From: Bacillus safensis
Lineage (GTDB): Bacteria; Bacillota; Bacilli; Bacillales; Bacillaceae
DNA: 64,000 nt
Assembly: GCA_030159235.1 (NCBI GenBank)
Contig: BSBG01000001.1
Coordinates: forward strand, 1-64,000
Direction of reading: 5' to 3'
The position numbers and the translations under genes are program-made. Below, in pieces: positions 28,898-36,584 of this stretch. Position 1 is the first letter of the stretch, and the number at the start of each line of letters is the position of its first letter. A model generated the notes under the pieces. That model worked only from the letters and a program-made list of their open reading frames with translations. It made no database searches and was not told the origin of the DNA.

Positions 28898-29566
28898 TTA
28901 ACGTTTATCAATTTTATTTGTAATCAAATCACCGATTATTTGAATAATAAAGACGATGATGAGAATAAACACAGTAGCTACAAGTGTGACGTCTGTATTT
29001 CCAGATTGGTACCCTTCCACATAGGCAAGGTCACCAAGTCCGCCTGCTCCAATTGCACCTGCAATCGCAGTAGAGCCAATTAGAGCAATCGCTGTTACAG
29101 TAATACCTGATATAAGGGCTGGCAATGATTCTGGCAGCAATACCTTGAAAATAATCGTCGACGTTTTCGCTCCCATTGATCGTGCTGCTTCAATGACTCC
29201 TTTGTCTACCTCACGCAGTGCAATTTCAACAAGGCGTGCATAGAATGGAGCTGACCCAATGACAAGGGCAGGGAGTGCTGCATTTGGACCGAGAATCGTG
29301 CCCATAATCAGTTTTGTAAACCCTAATAATAGAATGATTAAAATGATAAAAGGAATCGATCTGAAAATGTTGACGACAGCGCCGATCACAGCATTGATCG
29401 GTTTATTTTCCCAAAGACCGCCTTTTCCTGTAAGGAAGAGCAGGAGTCCGAGAATAATACCGATGACAAAGGCAAACGCCAATGAAATGAGTGTCATATA
29501 CACCGTTTCACTTGTTGCATTCCAGATGACATCTAAATCAACGTTCGGAAACCATTTCTCAAACAT
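28898..29566 (-). CDS. metP: Methionine ABC transporter permease MetP
   Basis: A 222-aa permease with five predicted TM helices and the ABC permease EAA-type loop (DKGVIEAARSMGAKTSTIIF). It forms the membrane channel with MetN and MetQ. The start overlaps the end of metN by 8 bp, indicating coupled translation; metQ begins 14 bp downstream. Confidence 0.95.
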   Translation of the reverse strand: MFEKWFPNVDLDVIWNATSETVYMTLISLAFAFVIGIILGLLLFLTGKGGLWENKPINAVIGAVVNIFRSIPFIILIILLLGFTKLIMGTILGPNAALPALVIGSAPFYARLVEIALREVDKGVIEAARSMGAKTSTIIFKVLLPESLPALISGITVTAIALIGSTAIAGAIGAGGLGDLAYVEGYQSGNTDVTLVATVFILIIVFIIQIIGDLITNKIDKR

Positions 29567-30584
29567 GTGTCATCACCTCGATTTCAACCTGTTTGCTTTG
29601 GATATAGGCGATGGCTTTTTCAACCTCTGTCTCTTCTCCATTAATATGGATGAAGAGTGTTCCAAACGCGCCTTCCTGCGTTTGAGAAATCTTTCCTTGA
29701 AGGATGTTCACATCGACGTTGAAGGATCGGATGATTTCTGTGATGAGCGGCTGCTCGGCAGAATCGCCAATAAAGGACAGCCTTACGACCTGACCTTCTT
29801 TTACTCGCTCTAAGACGTGCTCAATTGTTTCTTTCGCTTCCTCTGGTTCAGCGAGCTGTTTCACAAATCGCTTCGTCATTTCTTCCTTCGGCTGTCTGAA
29901 GACGCGTAATACTTCGCCTTCTTCGACAATACGTCCATTTTCCATGACTGCCACACGGTGACAAATTTTTCGAATGACGTGCATTTCGTGTGTAATCAGG
30001 ACAATTGTGAGCCCTAGTCGTTTATTGATATCTGCCAAAAGCTCAAGAATGGAATCAGTGGTTTGCGGATCAAGCGCTGACGTTGCTTCGTCACATAGAA
30101 GAACCTTTGGGTCATTTGCTAATGCTCTCGCAATGCCCACACGCTGCTTTTGCCCGCCGCTTAGCTGAGACGGATATGCATTTTCTTTTCCTTCTAAACC
30201 GACCAATTTAATGAGTTCATTCGCACGTTCTCTCCGTTTGGAAGTTGGTACTCCTGCGATCTCAAGCGGGAACATAATATTTTGTCTCACCGTTCTTGAC
30301 CAGAGCAGGTTAAAGTGCTGGAAAATCATGCTGATTTCTTGTCTTGCTTTCCGAAGTTTCGTATTCGATACTTCATTGATTCGGTTGCCTGCCACTTCAA
30401 CAATTCCTTCTGTTGGCAGCTCCAGACCGTTTAATAGGCGAATAAGCGAGCTTTTTCCTGCACCACTATACCCGATAATTCCGAATATTTCACCTTTATC
30501 AATATTTAAGTTGACGTCTTTCACGGCATCAACATTTCCGCTTTTTGAATGGTACGTTTTTGATACATTCTGTAAATGAATCAC
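29559..30584 (-). CDS. metN: Methionine ABC transporter ATP-binding protein MetN
   Basis: A 341-aa ATPase: Walker A GYSGAGKSS, signature LSGGQKQRVGIARAL, Walker B VLLCDEATSALD, and a C-terminal NIL (ACT-like) domain that senses methionine. The GTG at 30584 (VIHLQNVSKTYH) is preferred, because AGGTGA lies 7 nt upstream and the length then equals that of B. subtilis MetN; the frame is open 15 codons further. It is the first gene after the SAM riboswitch. Confidence 0.94.
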   Translation of the reverse strand: MIHLQNVSKTYHSKSGNVDAVKDVNLNIDKGEIFGIIGYSGAGKSSLIRLLNGLELPTEGIVEVAGNRINEVSNTKLRKARQEISMIFQHFNLLWSRTVRQNIMFPLEIAGVPTSKRRERANELIKLVGLEGKENAYPSQLSGGQKQRVGIARALANDPKVLLCDEATSALDPQTTDSILELLADINKRLGLTIVLITHEMHVIRKICHRVAVMENGRIVEEGEVLRVFRQPKEEMTKRFVKQLAEPEEAKETIEHVLERVKEGQVVRLSFIGDSAEQPLITEIIRSFNVDVNILQGKISQTQEGAFGTLFIHINGEETEVEKAIAYIQSKQVEIEVMTHV

Positions 30585-30687
30585 AGTCTGTTCACCTGCT
30601 TTCTTGCTGAATCTATAGGTTTCCATCACATACGTTATTTATTCTTCCTGCTGTCAGGAGACTCCTATCCTCACGCAGGGTCAGTAA

Positions 30688-30852
30688 AAAAGACCTAACT
30701 GCAACGCAAGCAGAAAGGCCTTTTATGTCAAATTCGCCTTTCTCTCATCTTTCAAAGCATTGCGGCTTTGAGTGAATTGGCACCAATTTCAGCTATGCTG
30801 ACGGTTGCCGGGTTTCATAGGGCACGTCCCTCCACCTCTCTTAATAAGAGAA
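30688..30852 (-). ncRNA. SAM-I (S-box) riboswitch with terminator
   Basis: On the minus strand the S-box hallmarks are read in order: CTTATTAAGAGAGGTGGAGG, then CCCTATGAAACCCGGCAACC, then GGTGCCAATTC, then a GATGAGAG-type closing segment. The expression platform is a terminator (GGCCTTTCTGC ... GCAGTTAGGTC then TTTTTT, about 30688-30722). SAM binding should stop transcription of metNPQ. Confidence 0.97.
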
Positions 30853-30952
30853 AATATGTTATTTTATGTGATGTTCATGTTTTTACTAACGTAGAATATC
30901 ATGCTACCCGAGATATGTCAACGCTGTAAATCGCTAATTTCCAAGTAAACAA

Positions 30953-31294
30953 CTACGTTATCATTTTTCGAAAAAAACCGTTCGTCAGCCAAAGCACTGC
31001 CTCTAGTCTAAGGAGCGCTCTGAATGATCCTTTGACTTTGACTTGTCCCCTGCTAATTAACTGCTGTAAAGACAGATCTCCATCCAATAATTGAAGAATT
31101 TCTTTCCTCTCACCATAAAAGATGAGATCCGATAACTCAATTGCAGGTAGTTTCTTCACTTCACCACGTTCATCCACAATTAATGTACAAGAGTCAGTTT
31201 CCGCCTCAAATGTAATCTTCAAGGATGATGATGAGAGCAGCGGCTTTAACAATAAACGCTGCCCCGTGTTACCATGGGCTTTCACATTTTCCAC
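30953..31294 (-). CDS. yusD: SCP2-like small protein YusD
   Basis: A 113-aa cytosolic protein resembling the SCP-2 sterol/lipid carrier fold, with the C-terminal pattern GDLSLQQLISRGQVKVKGSF followed by RALLRLEAVLWL. Position downstream of the metNPQ promoter region and upstream of yusE matches B. subtilis yusD. Function is unknown; binding of a hydrophobic ligand is suggested only by the family. Confidence 0.75.
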   Translation of the reverse strand: MENVKAHGNTGQRLLLKPLLSSSSLKITFEAETDSCTLIVDERGEVKKLPAIELSDLIFYGERKEILQLLDGDLSLQQLISRGQVKVKGSFRALLRLEAVLWLTNGFFRKMIT

Positions 31295-31406
31295 ATGTAT
31301 AACCTCCCTGTCATTTGGTTATACATAACATTTCTCTACACACATCGGCTTGTCCTTTATAAATAACTCGACAAATTTTCAAATGATTTGCTTGAAATAT
31401 GACAAA

Positions 31407-31428
31407 AAACCGCTTTATTTAGCGGTTT
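31407..31428 (-). terminator. Terminator overlapping the yusE 3' end
   Basis: Perfect 8-bp stem AAACCGCT/AGCGGTTT with a TTTTTT tail on the minus strand; it includes the yusE stop codon (31415). Confidence 0.85.
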
Positions 31429-31717
31429 CAATCATTTCATGAAGATATGGAACTGAGTGAAAAGCATAGCCCTTTTGTACCAGATCGCCTTTTTTAAACA
31501 GTAGAAAGCAAGGAACGCTCTCAATCTCAAATGCTTTCGCAAAACCTGGTGAGTAGTTTAAATTGTTTTCGTAAAATGGTACATCTGGCTGCATGGCGTC
31601 TACGACTGCCAGCATTTTCTTTGCCAGCTGGCATGTTCCGCAAAACGGTGTATATAAGTATAAAAGAAATAAATCGTCCTTTATCTCCTTGAATTCGTGT
31701 TCTTCAATCTCTTTCAT
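31415..31717 (-). CDS. yusE: Thioredoxin-like protein YusE
   Basis: A 100-aa thioredoxin-fold protein with the redox motif CGTC in YTPFCGTCQLAKKM and the cis-Pro segment ESVPCFLLFKKG. There is no signal peptide, so it is a cytosolic thiol-disulfide protein. It starts 12 bp after yusF and ends inside a terminator, so yusF-yusE form one unit. The partner is unknown. Confidence 0.85.
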   Translation of the reverse strand: MKEIEEHEFKEIKDDLFLLYLYTPFCGTCQLAKKMLAVVDAMQPDVPFYENNLNYSPGFAKAFEIESVPCFLLFKKGDLVQKGYAFHSVPYLHEMIETAK

Positions 31718-31729
31718 ATACGTCCACCC

Positions 31730-32074
31730 TCATAAATATTTCGAATGAACATCAATGTTTGCAGCTAATAGGATAGATGCAATGTGGGCTGACGGTGAAG
31801 CGGCCACTTCGCGGTACGTTCTGTCGACAAAAAGATGAAGTGCTTCAGGGAATTCTTTTCGAAATTGCTTCCGCAGTTTGTCGCCTGCATCGTCACTGTC
31901 TGCTAATATATAAACGTCTTTCCCCAATAAATCGTCCACAAGCTGATCCAGCTTCGATGTACTGATCGTGCCATTGGTGCAAATGATAGTAACAGGTTCA
32001 CTTATAACTTCTTTTAGCTTTTGTTTGTCTGTTTTACCTTCTACAATGATGACCTTTTCTATCTCGACATTCAT
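31730..32074 (-). CDS. yusF: Toprim-domain protein YusF
   Basis: A 114-aa stand-alone Toprim protein: VIIVEGKTDKQKL supplies the catalytic Glu and VYILADSDDAGDKLR the DxD motif, as in small RNase M5-like and DnaG-type nucleases. ATG 32074 is taken as start, with AAGGG about 10 nt upstream; GTG 32083 is possible. Its target nucleic acid is not known. Confidence 0.8.
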   Translation of the reverse strand: MNVEIEKVIIVEGKTDKQKLKEVISEPVTIICTNGTISTSKLDQLVDDLLGKDVYILADSDDAGDKLRKQFRKEFPEALHLFVDRTYREVAASPSAHIASILLAANIDVHSKYL

Positions 32075-32167
32075 CACGATCACCGGCCCTTTTGACGTCG
32101 ATTCACTTCTTCCTTAGATTACAATCTTTCAACCAGGTTGTAAAGATTGGGCGCCTCGTCATCAAAA

Positions 32168-32195
32168 AGACTGCAGCTGTTGTTCACTGCAGTCT
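32168..32195 (-). terminator. Terminator after yusG
   Basis: Perfect 9-bp stem AGACTGCAG/CTGCAGTCT with TTTTTG on the minus strand, 10 bp after the yusG stop. Confidence 0.85.
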
Positions 32196-32204
32196 CATCT
32201 GTGA

Positions 32205-32441
32205 TTAGCACCAGCCATTTTCATCGTCACAGTCTACATATTTTTCTGTCCCGTCTGTTAATGTATCCGTTAGACGATAAAAACGATTTTCATCATAGGA
32301 ATAGCCCGATTTCAGCTCATATTGGTTTTCACTAATCATCGTGCCAATCTCTTCATTTTGATGATAAAGCACCATGCCGCTTTCTTTGAATCGTCCAGTG
32401 ACATGCTCTGTTATATCCACCTGTTCTTTTTGAAAAGACAA
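32205..32441 (-). CDS. yusG: YusG family protein (DUF2553)
   Basis: A 78-aa small acidic protein ending in CDDENGWC, the DUF2553/YusG type. The TTG at 32441 is chosen because GGGGGGTG lies 6 nt upstream and the resulting length equals that of B. subtilis YusG; a longer GTG start at 32480 would lie within the hairpin. The Shine-Dalgarno sequence sits in the loop and the start codon in the 3' arm of a hairpin (32440-32477). Function unknown. Confidence 0.8.
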   Translation of the reverse strand: MSFQKEQVDITEHVTGRFKESGMVLYHQNEEIGTMISENQYELKSGYSYDENRFYRLTDTLTDGTEKYVDCDDENGWC

Positions 32442-32477
32442 ATTGGACACCCCCCATAAAGGTAGAGTGTCCAATTT
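32440..32477 (-). promoter_or_regulatory. Hairpin between gcvH and yusG covering the yusG start
   Basis: Perfect 11-bp stem AAATTGGACAC/GTGTCCAATTT with a 16-nt loop, 9 bp after the gcvH stop. Downstream is GTCTTTTC, so it may be a weak terminator; the stem also contains part of the yusG TTG codon and its loop the Shine-Dalgarno sequence. Confidence 0.75.
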
Positions 32478-32485
32478 CACATGAA

Positions 32486-32869
32486 TTAGTCTTCTTTTGT
32501 CATTTCTTCATATTGCTCAGCAGTCATCAAGCTCTCGATTTCAGATGTATCCGCTGGTTCTACAACGATCATCCATGCTTTTTCGTATGGAGAGTCGTTG
32601 ACGAATTCTGGGCTGTCATCCAGCTCATCGTTCACTTCAACGATTGTGCCATTGATCGGTGCGTAAAGTTCAGAAACTGTTTTCACTGATTCTACACTTC
32701 CGAAAGGCTCGTCCGCAGTAATTTTGTCTCCTACTTCAGGAAGCTCAACGAACACGATATCGCCTAGCTCAGATTGAGCAAAATGCGTAATACCGATACG
32801 CACCTTATCTCCTTCTACTTTGACCCATTCATGTTCTTCTGAATAACGTAAATCTTTTGGTGTGCTCAT
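32486..32869 (-). CDS. gcvH: Glycine cleavage system H protein GcvH
   Basis: A 127-aa lipoyl carrier. The lipoylated Lys is in [13 protein letters not shown] (about residue 63), and the glycine-rich second motif is present. It shuttles the aminomethyl group in glycine cleavage and, in Bacillus, is also the acceptor from which octanoyl groups are passed in lipoic acid synthesis. It is complete, and a hairpin separates it from yusG. Confidence 0.96.
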   Translation of the reverse strand: MSTPKDLRYSEEHEWVKVEGDKVRIGITHFAQSELGDIVFVELPEVGDKITADEPFGSVESVKTVSELYAPINGTIVEVNDELDDSPEFVNDSPYEKAWMIVVEPADTSEIESLMTAEQYEEMTKED

Positions 32870-32935
32870 TTAATACCCCTCCAGTCTTTTCTGACAATCT
32901 ATATTGAAGATACCACAATCTGAATGAAAGTTACA

Positions 32936-33295
32936 TCATTTCCAGACGCTTTTAAATGTATCTTCATTAAATCCAACTGTCACTCGTTTGCCGTCTGTTG
33001 TAATCGGACGCTTGATCAGCATTCCATTAGACGCGAGTAATTCTAGCTGCTCGCCTTCTGACATTGCAGGAAGTTGATCTTTCAGCTTCAGCTCCCGGTA
33101 TTTTTGTCCGCTTGTATTAAAGAATTTTTTCAGCTCTAAACCGCTTTTTTCGTAAAGGGCTTTTAAGGTTTCTTTATCGGGCGTCTCTTCGACGATATGT
33201 ATGCTGTTGATGTCTTTATTGTGTGCTTCCAGCCATTTTTTGGCTTTTCGGCATGTACCGCAAGATGGGTATTCATAAAAGTCTAAAGCCACCAT
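32936..33295 (-). CDS. yusI: ArsC/Spx-family protein YusI
   Basis: A 119-aa thioredoxin-fold protein of the ArsC/Spx family: CGTCRKAKKWL with a CxxC pair, FFNTSGQKYRE, and LIKRPITTDGKRV near the C-terminus. ATG 33295 follows GGAGGTG closely. It could be a reductase or a transcription-associated Spx-like factor; in B. subtilis YusI has no firm role. It stands alone, upstream of a repeat element. Confidence 0.85.
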   Translation of the reverse strand: MVALDFYEYPSCGTCRKAKKWLEAHNKDINSIHIVEETPDKETLKALYEKSGLELKKFFNTSGQKYRELKLKDQLPAMSEGEQLELLASNGMLIKRPITTDGKRVTVGFNEDTFKSVWK

Positions 33296-33367
33296 TTTCA
33301 CCTCCTGCAAATAGTGACAACATTTTATCATAAAATATTTTAAAAACCTAAATGTATGCTTACAAAA

Positions 33368-33391
33368 AGGTGCGGAGTTGAATCCGCACCT
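33368..33391 (-). terminator. Left copy of the duplicated hairpin (element copy 2)
   Basis: Perfect 9-bp stem AGGTGCGGA/TCCGCACCT with TTTTTGT on the minus strand. A 21-bp stretch (33371-33391) recurs exactly at 33569-33589. Confidence 0.85.
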
Positions 33392-33568
33392 CAGATTGTT
33401 GACAAAGGGCTAAAATGATGTTTATTTTAGCCCTTTGTCTTCTTTTCAGCGTGATAGAAAACCTTTGCAGTCTAGGAAGGACAGCTACTTTTGCGGAGCG
33501 AATTGACATTCGTGAGCACCAGCGCGCAGACCTGACACCAAATGCGAGGGTTTGTCTACACGCTGAGA
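33392..33568. repeat. Dispersed structured element, copy 2 (MITE-like)
   Basis: Second copy of the unit at 6193-6370. The main hairpin (GACAAAGGGCTAAAA and its complement, 33400-33438) differs from copy 1 at two positions in each arm, and both changes are compensated so that pairing is perfect. The core CCTTTGCAGTCTAGGAAGG, ATTCGTGAGCACC and CAGACCTGACACC are conserved. It lies between the convergent-side ends of yusI's upstream region and fadE, flanked by duplicated fadE-terminator hairpins. Confidence 0.85.
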
Positions 33569-33592
33569 TGCGGAGTTGAATCCGCACCTTTT
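33569..33592 (-). terminator. Right copy of the duplicated hairpin (element copy 2), fadE terminator
   Basis: Stem TGCGGA/TCCGCA around GTTGAA, 9 bp downstream of the fadE stop on the minus strand. Its sequence is the direct repeat of 33371-33391. Confidence 0.8.
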
Positions 33593-33600
33593 GAACGACT

Positions 33601-35382
33601 TTATACAATATATTTCTCTGCTTCAAAGATTCGTTTCGCCACTTCACGCTTTTTGGCGATGACATTAATCGGGGTAAATCTTGTCAGCTTGCGAAGAGCT
33701 GACAGACTCATGCGGAGTGAATCTCCTTCTTCCATTGCGATCAAGGATTCTTTCGCATGGGCTTCAATCTTTAAGAACGCTTCCTGCGTGAAAATTTGTG
33801 TGTAAGCAAGCTTTTGAGCGTTCTTGTCTAGCCCTGATGCAGCGATTGCCTTTTCGGTACGCAGAATCGCCGATTCAGCCGCAAAAATTTCATTGACGAT
33901 ATCCGCTATGTTCACAAGGATTTCTTGCTCTTTGTCTAATGCTTTCCCATATTTCATCGCTGCCATACCAGATACCATAAGAGCGATCTTTTTCGCATGG
34001 GCGAGTAAGTATTTTTCTTGATCAAGTGGCTGATCACCCGGCTCCTCTGGCATCATCATCATGAGCTCTTCCTGCAAGGTTTGCGCTTTTTGAAGAAGCG
34101 GAAGCTCTCCTTTCATCGCTTTCTTTAAAAATGTGCCTGGAACAAGCAAGCGGTTAATTTCGTTCGTTCCTTCGAAAATCCGATTAATCCTTGAGTCACG
34201 ATAGGCTCTTTCGACCTCGTATTCTTGCATGAATCCATATCCGCCGTGAATCTGTACGCCTTCATCCACAATATAATCTAACGTTTCAGAGCCAAGCACT
34301 TTACAGAGAGAGCATTCAATGGCATATTCCGCAATGGACTGAGCAATTTGTTTTCCATCCTTTTGCTCTTCTTCACTTAACAGTCCCATGCGCTGTTCAA
34401 ATAATCCGACTGTACGATAAACAGCACTTTCCATCGCATAGAGCTTTGCTGACATATTGGCTGCTTTTTCACCAATTAAACTAAAACGAGAAATTGGTGT
34501 TTGGAACTGCTTACGCTGATTCGCATATTCTGACGATAATTGAATGACGCGTTTTGATGCACCGATTGTGCCGACTGCCAGCTTATAGCGTCCGATATTT
34601 AAAATGTTAAAGGCAATCACATGACCTCTGCCTGCTTCACCGAGCAAATTCTCCTTTGGAACCTTAGCATCTTCGAGAATTAACGTTCTCGTCGATGATC
34701 CTTTAATGCCCATCTTTTTCTCTTCAGGTCCTGTTTTGACACCAGGGAAATCCTTTTCTACGATAAAAGCAGAGAAGTGTTCACCGTCAATCTTTGCATA
34801 CACAACAAAGACATCAGCAAATGCGGAGTTTGTGATCCACTGCTTTTCTCCGTTGAGGACATAATGGGTTCCTGCTTCATTCAGGACTGCGGTTGTTTTT
34901 GCTCCTAGAGCGTCAGAGCCTGAGCCCGGCTCAGTGAGTGCGTACGCCGCAATGGTTTCTCCAGAGGCGAGTCCTGGCAAATATGTTTCCTTTTGCGCTT
35001 GATTTCCAAACAGCACGATCGGCAGAGAACCAATACCAACATGGGCGCCATAGGAAAGTGAGAAGCTCCCTGCTCTAGCGAATTTTTCGGTAATGATGGC
35101 TGAACTGATTTTATCTAATCCAAGCCCGCCGAATTCTTCAGGTACGTCAGCTCCAAGCAACCCAAGCTCTCCAGCCTTTTTGAGAAGCCTGATCGAATGC
35201 TCGAACTCATGATTTTCAATTTGATCTATGTGCGGAACCACATCTTGTAAAATATAATCCTCGGTTGTTTTCCCAATCATTTGATGCTCATCAGAAAAAT
35301 CCTCCGGTGTAAAGATATGCTCATAATTCGTCTCATCAATTAAGAAGCTTCCACCCTTTTTTACATCTTCCAATGCTTTCAT
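33601..35382 (-). CDS. fadE: Acyl-CoA dehydrogenase FadE
   Basis: A 593-aa FAD-dependent acyl-CoA dehydrogenase (B. subtilis YusJ/FadE type), the first oxidation step of fatty acid beta-oxidation. Signature segments are [15 protein letters not shown] and [36 protein letters not shown] with the C-terminal domain, and [19 protein letters not shown]. It is last in fadN-fadA-fadE, 14 bp after fadA, and followed by a duplicated terminator with an inserted repeat element. Confidence 0.95.
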   Translation of the reverse strand: MKALEDVKKGGSFLIDETNYEHIFTPEDFSDEHQMIGKTTEDYILQDVVPHIDQIENHEFEHSIRLLKKAGELGLLGADVPEEFGGLGLDKISSAIITEKFARAGSFSLSYGAHVGIGSLPIVLFGNQAQKETYLPGLASGETIAAYALTEPGSGSDALGAKTTAVLNEAGTHYVLNGEKQWITNSAFADVFVVYAKIDGEHFSAFIVEKDFPGVKTGPEEKKMGIKGSSTRTLILEDAKVPKENLLGEAGRGHVIAFNILNIGRYKLAVGTIGASKRVIQLSSEYANQRKQFQTPISRFSLIGEKAANMSAKLYAMESAVYRTVGLFEQRMGLLSEEEQKDGKQIAQSIAEYAIECSLCKVLGSETLDYIVDEGVQIHGGYGFMQEYEVERAYRDSRINRIFEGTNEINRLLVPGTFLKKAMKGELPLLQKAQTLQEELMMMMPEEPGDQPLDQEKYLLAHAKKIALMVSGMAAMKYGKALDKEQEILVNIADIVNEIFAAESAILRTEKAIAASGLDKNAQKLAYTQIFTQEAFLKIEAHAKESLIAMEEGDSLRMSLSALRKLTRFTPINVIAKKREVAKRIFEAEKYIV

Positions 35383-35396
35383 CCTGATTTCCCCCT

Positions 35397-36572
35397 TTAG
35401 ATCAATTCAAAAATTCCTGCTGCTCCCATGCCCCCGCCGATACACATTGTGACAATGCCAAATTGTTCGTTTCGCCGTTTCATTTCATGAATGAGTGACA
35501 GCGTTAGTTTCGTTCCTGTACAGCCGAGCGGATGTCCAAGCGCAATTGCCCCGCCATTGACATTCACCTTCTCTTCATCAATTCCTAAATGACGAATGAC
35601 TTGAATCGCCTGAGAGGCGAAGGCTTCGTTTAATTCAAACAGCCCAATATCCTTCAGCTCAAGTCCGGCGATTTTCAGTGCTCGCGGAATGGCTTCAACT
35701 GGACCTATCCCCATCACCTCAGGCGGTACACCGCCAACAGCAAACGCTCTGAATTTAGCGAGCGGCTGAAGAGAAAGTGAGGATGCTTTCTCGCGATCCA
35801 TCATCATCACACACGCAGCACCATCACTTGTTTGAGACGAGTTCCCTGCGGTCACCGTGCCTCTTGTTGAGAAGGCGGGACGCAAAGTGGAGAGAATCTC
35901 CTCTGTTGTGCCTACTCTCACGCCTTCATCCTGTGAGAATGTGAATTGATGCTCTTCTAATTGATATTGCTCTCCTACCCGTCGTTCCGTTACATCAACG
36001 GGCACAATTTCATCTGAAAATTTCCCTTCCTGAAGTGCCTTTGCTGCCTTTTGATGGCTCCTCACCGCAAAGGCATCTTGATCTTGCCGTGTGACCTGAT
36101 ACTTTTGCGCCACTTGCTCTGCCGTGTGACCCATGCCCATGTAGTATTCAGGTGCTTGCTCTGCTAATCGCGCATTTGGACGAATGGAATGCCCCATCAT
36201 CGGCACCTGCGACATCGATTCAACGCCTCCGGCTAAGATCGTGTCTGCCTGACCGAGCATAATTCGTTCACCCGCATAAGCAATCGACTGAAGACCAGAC
36301 GAGCAGTAGCGGTTAATAGTGATGGCAGGTACCGTATAAGGAAGTCCCGCTAAGGCCCCAATATTCCTTGCCACATTTAACCCCTGCTCTGCTTCTGGTG
36401 TCGCACAACCAATGATCAAATCATCTATTTGACCGTCGTAATCACCGGCACGCTTTAATGTTTCTTTTACACACAATGCGCCCATATCATCAGGCCGAAC
36501 ATGTTTTAACGATCCTTTTTTCGCCTTTCCTACTGGTGTTCTCGCGCCAGCGACAATGACTGCTTCTCTCAT
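35397..36572 (-). CDS. fadA: Acetyl-CoA acyltransferase (thiolase) FadA
   Basis: A 391-aa 3-ketoacyl-CoA thiolase. The nucleophilic Cys is in NRYCSSGLQSIA (about residue 90), with GGAIALGHPLGCTG and TMCIGGGMGAAGIFE completing the active site. It cleaves acetyl-CoA from the shortened chain. It lies 12 bp after fadN and directly before fadE. Confidence 0.96.
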   Translation of the reverse strand: MREAVIVAGARTPVGKAKKGSLKHVRPDDMGALCVKETLKRAGDYDGQIDDLIIGCATPEAEQGLNVARNIGALAGLPYTVPAITINRYCSSGLQSIAYAGERIMLGQADTILAGGVESMSQVPMMGHSIRPNARLAEQAPEYYMGMGHTAEQVAQKYQVTRQDQDAFAVRSHQKAAKALQEGKFSDEIVPVDVTERRVGEQYQLEEHQFTFSQDEGVRVGTTEEILSTLRPAFSTRGTVTAGNSSQTSDGAACVMMMDREKASSLSLQPLAKFRAFAVGGVPPEVMGIGPVEAIPRALKIAGLELKDIGLFELNEAFASQAIQVIRHLGIDEEKVNVNGGAIALGHPLGCTGTKLTLSLIHEMKRRNEQFGIVTMCIGGGMGAAGIFELI

Positions 36573-36584
36573 TTTGACTCCCCC

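Noticed and set aside
33360-33665. Minus-strand 101-codon frame through the repeat element, with a 66-codon counterpart at 6122-6322 sharing a peptide stretch
   Set aside because: Similarity is confined to the structured element; the changes between copies preserve pairing instead of protein sequence, there is no ribosome-binding site and the ends differ.
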